A DNA stretch of 60,000 bases, taken from assembly GCF_932526225.1 (NCBI RefSeq), contig NC_064040.1, positions 1,428,001 through 1,488,000 on the forward strand, read 5' to 3'. Positions 55,701 through 60,000 of the stretch are shown piece after piece (position 1 is the stretch's first letter; each line of letters opens with the position of its first letter). The position numbers were made by a program, and so were the translations under genes. The notes below the pieces were generated by a model. The model did no database searches and was not told the DNA's origin. It was given only the letters and a program-made list of their open reading frames with translations. The stretch comes from Nematostella vectensis (taxonomy: Eukaryota; Cnidaria; Anthozoa; Actiniaria; Edwardsiidae).

Positions 55701-58700
55701 ACTTTCGTATGGCACCTGAAGTGTATAACTAATCATAATATAACTACACTAATACAAGTGCACATTTATGGAACTTCTATAAAGAAGAGGTTTTTTTATT
55801 AGAGCAAGGTGCTTAAATTATATAACAACAAACTTGTGCTTTTTCAATAATAAATCTGTAAAGAAAACAGTTTTAAATCCAACCTAAAATGGGGAAATGG
55901 TAAAATGTTAGGAAAGTGCTCAGTCAAGCTATTATTGCATATATGTAAATGTATATATTTTTTTAAAGGTAGAATGTTAGGAAAGTCCAATATTATTGTA
56001 TGAGTGCTTGCTTGATCCATTTGGAGGGGCCAATACAATTTATTATTAAATGGCAGTAACGTTGACATGTTTAATCTCATTAGAAAAAAAAAACATTCTA
56101 AAGACACCCAGATCCCCCCAAAACTACCCCTATCAGTCAACACAAAGGTGTTAAATGCTGGCTCCGCTTTTAGGCAGTGCCTAAATCTATATATTATATT
56201 ATGTTCTGTAACACGTGTTTGTTTGTTGCCCCTGGATAACATCTTATCTAATACGCTAAGTGTGTGGCATCTCTCACGGAGAAAAGGGGGAACTAGAAAA
56301 CTCAAGAACCCCACGAATGACAATCACTATCTAAAAGGGGGTACCGGGAATGGTTTCCACTTTGAAATGATCAGGCAAAGAGAAGCTGTAATTCAACAAT
56401 TTTTCTGGGTCAGTACGCAGCTCTTACAAGCTGCAATTTGATTGGGCAAATGAACAATATCCGCACCTCGACACAAAGAACGAGAAGAATAGAGACAAAA
56501 GAACTTCTTTGTAGAACGAAGATAATAGGAGACAAAGCAGCTGCGTACTTGCTCATTTTTCTAAGCGAGAGAAAGCACTCGCAAACGCGTCATTTTGGAG
56601 CCCTTTACAGAGACCCAAAAAGTATTTCTAACTCACAGCCAAAAGCACCATTGACGTCCAGAACTTTGTGGTTTTCAAACAAATCACTGTTAATGTTCAG
56701 GCGAAAAAAAAATAATATAAAGCACAATGTTGTCAGGACATCACTTTTTGAAGACTTTTGTTTGCGTCTTGCACGACACCAAGCGCGCGCATTTTGTAAA
56801 CAATCATTTCAAAGAGGTTTTAAAACTGCCACAATAATATCGATTAAATACTTAAATATTATGCACTAGTCAATTGAAACCCCCACCCGCATGGTCCCAG
56901 GGAAGGGTGGGGGGGTTAGACTTTGACCCTGTACAAAACCGACAAAGGCCCCACCCCTCACGGGACAAAACTGCTGTCAAAAGCCCCTGCCCCTCTGGAT
57001 GCAAGCTATAGGCAACTACCCGACAACAAGTTGTCTGAAATAAGCTTTTTTTATCTTCCAAAGCCAGTACAATTCAGCAAGTACATTTGTACCAATTACT
57101 ATGAAGATAACAGTTACAAAAAAGATGGAAAAATAAATCGTCTTCATCTGGCATTATCTTTTTATATATATATATTCGTTTTTGCACATGTCGCCGTGCA
57201 GCATGCCACATGCTGTTACATTGCTTGCTACAGAAGAATCTCAAGTTAGAAACTAACATGATATTTGTGACACTATTCACTTGTCCCAAACCCCCACGGT
57301 GGGGATAAGTCTTAGAGTCAAAAACTGTCAATTCGCCCACCCCCTCGGGACAGATTCTCATTCAAAAGTGCTCTAAACCCCCACCTTAACCCCACCCTTC
57401 CCCGGGACCATGGGGGTGGGGGTTTCAAATGACTAGTGCATTAGATTTAACTATAGAATAAAAACTGATGCAAAGCCGCTTTCAACCTTACATTTGTTGT
57501 TAGATTCAGTTCTGATATCCTGTCGGTCGATGTTTTTTTTTCGAAAATATCTTATGACTTTTACTTAATACCACAAAACAAATCTCAAGCTTAGGATTAG
57601 TTCAAACGTCGTATTATCCATGAGCAGTATTCAATGCAAATGAATGCAAATGAAGATTAAACATTCGATTCATTTGCATGCATTTGCATTGAATACGGCT
57701 TATGGATTATACGACGTTTGAACTTAGCCTTAGCCGATCATACATAAAGCCACATACCGTCGTATCACATTTCACAAAAAATAGTATGGAACGCAAAATG
57801 TAATAACTTTCAACGCAAAATGTAATAACTATTTTACGCGAAATGTAATAACTTTTTGACGCAAAAAGTAATAAAATATTTAACGCGAAATGTAATGAAG
57901 CAAAATGTAAAAACTTTTTCTAACGATCATAAACCTCTGTTTTTCATTATTTAAAGCAAAATGTGATAACTTTGTTTTTTACAAGAACCGGCATAGAGGG
58001 AAATAGAGCCGGGAGGAATGACCAGCCTTTAGGCATTTCCATCCTGCTTTTTCGTGCCATGTAACAGCCCGGGGTGATACAGCATGCGACGCCATACCCA
58101 GACTGGCCTAGTGGAACCCCTAGACTGGCGTAGTGGAACCCCTAGTACTATTTCATAAAACAAATTCATACTATTGAATGAACATTTTTTTTATTTTTCA
58201 AAATGTTACTGTGTTACCCGTAGTAGCAATTCTAGAAAATTATAGTTTTAACTGTAAACTAGTGTTTGTTTCCAAAAGCTTTTTCATAACACAAGCTAAC
58301 AACAAGGAAAATCATTTTTTCATTAACTGGTTAACATACCTATTAACACTAAAGGCTGGTATCCACATGATCGCCAGGATCGCTAACAACTTGTCAACCT
58401 TTTTTTTCGAGGGGCGAAAAAAAAGAGGATGATGGGATTTCAAAGCGATACGGTCGCTGCGAACGCAGCACTTTCGCTTTTAATCGAGACACTATAAAGC
58501 AATCTGTCATCTGTCTTGCTTTTACTAAATTAGAGTTTGAAAAGGTTTAGTGTATTCAATTTCTGTAGGTTTAGATTCATTCAAAATCCTATGAATCCGA
58601 ATTATAAACGTGAATTTTTCACGGTACCCAGTTGTACATCTAACAAGAGGTGAACAGGCGATATTATGTACACTTGGAACGTCGAGTATTTAGAGAATTC

Positions 58701-60000
58701 TCTTCGTTTTCTTTCTCTACTCATTTCTCTATTTCTCTTTTCGACTTGCTCAATTCTCTAGCTTCTTACCTAACCTCTCAAGGATACCAGATAACTTGCT
58801 ATCCGTGATCGACTTAACCAACTAATGATCCCCTCTGTGATCCCCTGATAACTTGCTATCCTCGCTCGACTTAACCAACTAATGATCCCCTCTGTGATCC
58901 CCTGATAACTTGCTATCCGTGATCGACTTAACCAACTAATGATCCCCTCTGTGATCCCCTGATAACTTGCTATCCGTGCTCGACTTAACCAACTAATGAT
59001 CCCCTCTGTGATCCCCTGATAACTTGCTATCCGTGCTCGAATTAACCAACTAATAATCCCCTCTGTGATCCCCAGATAACTTGCTATCCGTGCTCGACTT
59101 AACCAACTAATGATCCCCTCTGTGATCCCCTGATAACTTGCTATCCGTGCTCGAATTAACCAGCTAATGATCCCCTCTGTGATCCCCTGATAACTAGCCA
59201 CCCGTGCTCGATTTCAACTAATATTCCCTTCTGTGATCCCCAGATAACTGCGATCATCTCCTTGGCCTTCATCCTACTCTCCGTTCTCGACTTCGTCATG
59301 TCCAGTGTACCCGTTGTGCCCTACCAGTCCACGCCTAGCGTGATCGAGTACGTTTGCGGCAGCTGGTTCACCTTCGAGTTCATTCTCCGTACCGCCTTCT
59401 CTCCTTCCCTGCGCCGTCAGTTTAAGAAACCGATGACATGGGTGGACATAGGCGCTTTGCTGCCTTTCTACCTGCAGTTCTTTATTGACGTAGGCGACAT
59501 GGAGCGCATCAAGATCTTTATCATGTTCAGACTCTTGCGTGTGTTCCGCTTGTTTCGGTTCTCCTACAGGCTCCAGATCATGGCGCTCGCGCTCAAAGGA
59601 AGTCTCCATGAGCTTGGCTTACTTCTCCTAATTCTTGTTATCTCCGTCATATTTTTTTCAACGCTTGTGTTTTACACCGACGGGGATAACAAACGCTCCA
59701 AATTCCAGAACATTCCCAAGTCGTTTTGGTGGGCTATCATCACCCTGACGACCGTGGGGTATGGTGACGACACGCCCGTCTCTTGGTCAGGGAGGATTGT
59801 GGGTAGCGCGTGTGCGCTGTGGGGGGTGCTCATGATCACTCTCCCCATCTCTATCGTGAATAGTAACTTTTCCTTGTACTACGCTCACGCCAAGGCCATG
59901 CTAAGGCTACCCAAGAAAGTCGTCAAAGAGACCTTCTCTCCGGGAACCAAGCGCTATCTCAGCTATCTCTCAGCCTTAAACTCAGATATTAACTTTGACG
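49793..60000 (+). CDS. Shaw (Kv3)-type voltage-gated K+ channel subunit, partial at right edge
   Basis: Exon 1 (49793-50359, 189 codons) holds the T1 tetramerisation domain: RLVINVGGRRYETF, FFDRHSAIFEDILNYYRTGK, and the Shaw-type zinc motif H-X5-C-X20-CC in KLHCPRGVC..EPCC. Exon 2 starts at 59244 after gatccccag, phase 0 on both sides, and is open to the edge (residues 190-441). It has S1 from 190, S2 with WFTFEFILRT, S3 with WVDIGALLPFYL, S4 with Arg285, 288, 291, 294 and 298, selectivity filter TTVGYGD (358-364) and S6 (about 376-400). The S6 hinge is Pro390-Ile-Ser392, where Kv channels that form functional homomers have PXP. That change is typical of silent or regulatory Kv subunits. The start is the first ATG; the reading frame extends only two codons further, to a GTG. 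Confidence 0.92.
50360..53639. other. Kv intron 1, left part
   Basis: No exon recognised. It holds a Penelope-like fragment at 52345-52430 and a (ttta/tttg)n microsatellite at 52431-52464. The ORFs near 51961 and 52671 have no family likeness. Confidence 0.6.
52345..52430 (+). mobile_element. Penelope-like 3' fragment
   Basis: Reads ctgccttgaagaagtctta, attaa, taagacgaaaatttggc, then ccagtttttggtgtatt. The hairpin gtctta/taagac flanked by TTGAAGAA and GAAA resembles a hammerhead-like core. Matches 22095-22165 in reverse orientation. Confidence 0.45.
53640..56205 (+). mobile_element. Dispersed repeat copy B (pairs with 21488-25130), gene-like ends
   Basis: The less interrupted copy. It has a TATA-like ctataaaaaat at 54101, a plausible 5' exon ending gccaag before gtaaga at about 54231, and a plausible last exon after ttatttag at about 55461 encoding VKPTKDYLRAVIDAKGWKA and a stop. 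Copy A keeps a related [16 protein letters not shown] 62-bp tandem duplication (54240-54361) lies inside. It may be a transposon or a small duplicated gene; I recognise no protein family. Confidence 0.5.
56863..57440. mobile_element. MITE family 1, long copy (578 bp)
   Basis: Starts gcactagtcaattgaaaccc and ends gggtttcaaatgactagtgc, with C-rich and G-rich arms (gcatggtcccagggaagggt and its mirror). The flanks suggest a 2-bp AT/TA duplication. No transposase was found between the arms. Confidence 0.7.
57590..57733. mobile_element. MITE family 2, copy 2
   Basis: A palindrome of about 143 bp with arms agttcaaacgtcgtattatc and its mirror ataatccataagccgtattc-type; same family as 36237-36381. 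Confidence 0.75.
57784..57975. repeat. About 22-bp diverged repeat in the Kv intron
   Basis: Seven or so units of acgcaaaatgtaataacttt with drift. A two-copy 25-bp repeat (gtagtggaacccctagactg) follows at 58085-58146. Nothing else is seen to 58780. Confidence 0.75.
58780..59243. repeat. 57-bp minisatellite carrying Kv exon 2 acceptor copies
   Basis: About eight units of the type ctctgtgatcccctgataac plus ttgctatccgtgctcgactt, ending at the real acceptor (gatccccag then ATAACTGCGATC). In most units the acceptor AG is changed to TG (cccctgataac). The unit at 59071 and the first unit near 58785 keep AG. Confidence 0.92.

Noticed and set aside
56067-56869. Two adjoining ORFs (124 and 143 codons) in the Kv intron
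   Set aside because: They overlap the end of repeat copy B and show no protein family features.
58770-59201. Minus-strand ORF of 143 codons
   Set aside because: Reading of the 57-bp repeat next to Kv exon 2, whose step is a multiple of 3.

Overview
This is a 60 kb window of an intron-rich animal nuclear genome. No bacterial operons, CRISPR arrays or rRNA are present. The gene content and style point to a non-bilaterian or slowly evolving invertebrate, most likely a cnidarian such as a sea anemone. The clues are vertebrate-like protein similarity and exon structure, an intronless class A GPCR and a divergent Shaw-type Kv subunit. The organism is an inference, because no species-specific sequence is visible.

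Four protein genes are supported. (1) The left 27 kb, minus strand, is a near-complete ortholog of TRIP11/GMAP-210, the cis-Golgi tethering golgin. I could place 20 exons with matching splice phases. The N-terminal lipid-packing (ALPS) segment is at 27251, the coiled coils follow, and the Arf-binding GRAB domain is at 1836-1722. (2) A vasohibin (VASH) tubulin tyrosine carboxypeptidase starts 560 bp away, head to head on the plus strand (27811-35685, 10 exons), with an intact Cys-His-Ser triad. (3) An intronless class A peptide-receptor-like GPCR lies at 39324-40406. (4) A Shaw-type voltage-gated potassium channel subunit begins at 49793 (T1 domain exon). After an 8.9 kb intron it continues at 59244 (S1-S6) and runs off the right edge. 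Its S6 gate motif is PIS instead of PXP, as in silent or regulatory Kv subunits.

Much of the rest is tandem repeat DNA: 35-bp units (6.8-10.6 kb), 38-bp units (30.1-32.1 kb), a G-quadruplex-like 22-bp array (32.9-35.3 kb), 26-bp units (44.3-48.5 kb) and many smaller arrays. The most unusual property of the window is that several of these minisatellites straddle exon-intron junctions. Their units carry copies of a real splice donor or acceptor plus the adjoining exon end, so real splice sites sit beside rows of decoys. At least five junctions in two genes show this clearly.

Mobile elements include 5'-truncated non-LTR retrotransposons (23.6-24.7 kb, 36.5-36.9 kb), a 1.1 kb inverted-repeat DNA transposon with 7-8 bp target duplications inside TRIP11 intron 1, three MITE-like palindrome families, a possible tRNA-derived SINE, Penelope-like remnants, and a dispersed 2.5-3.6 kb repeat pair with gene-like ends (21.5-25.1 kb and 53.6-56.2 kb). 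The intergenic stretches 37-39.3 kb and 48.5-49.6 kb and most of the Kv intron hold nothing else I can recognise.
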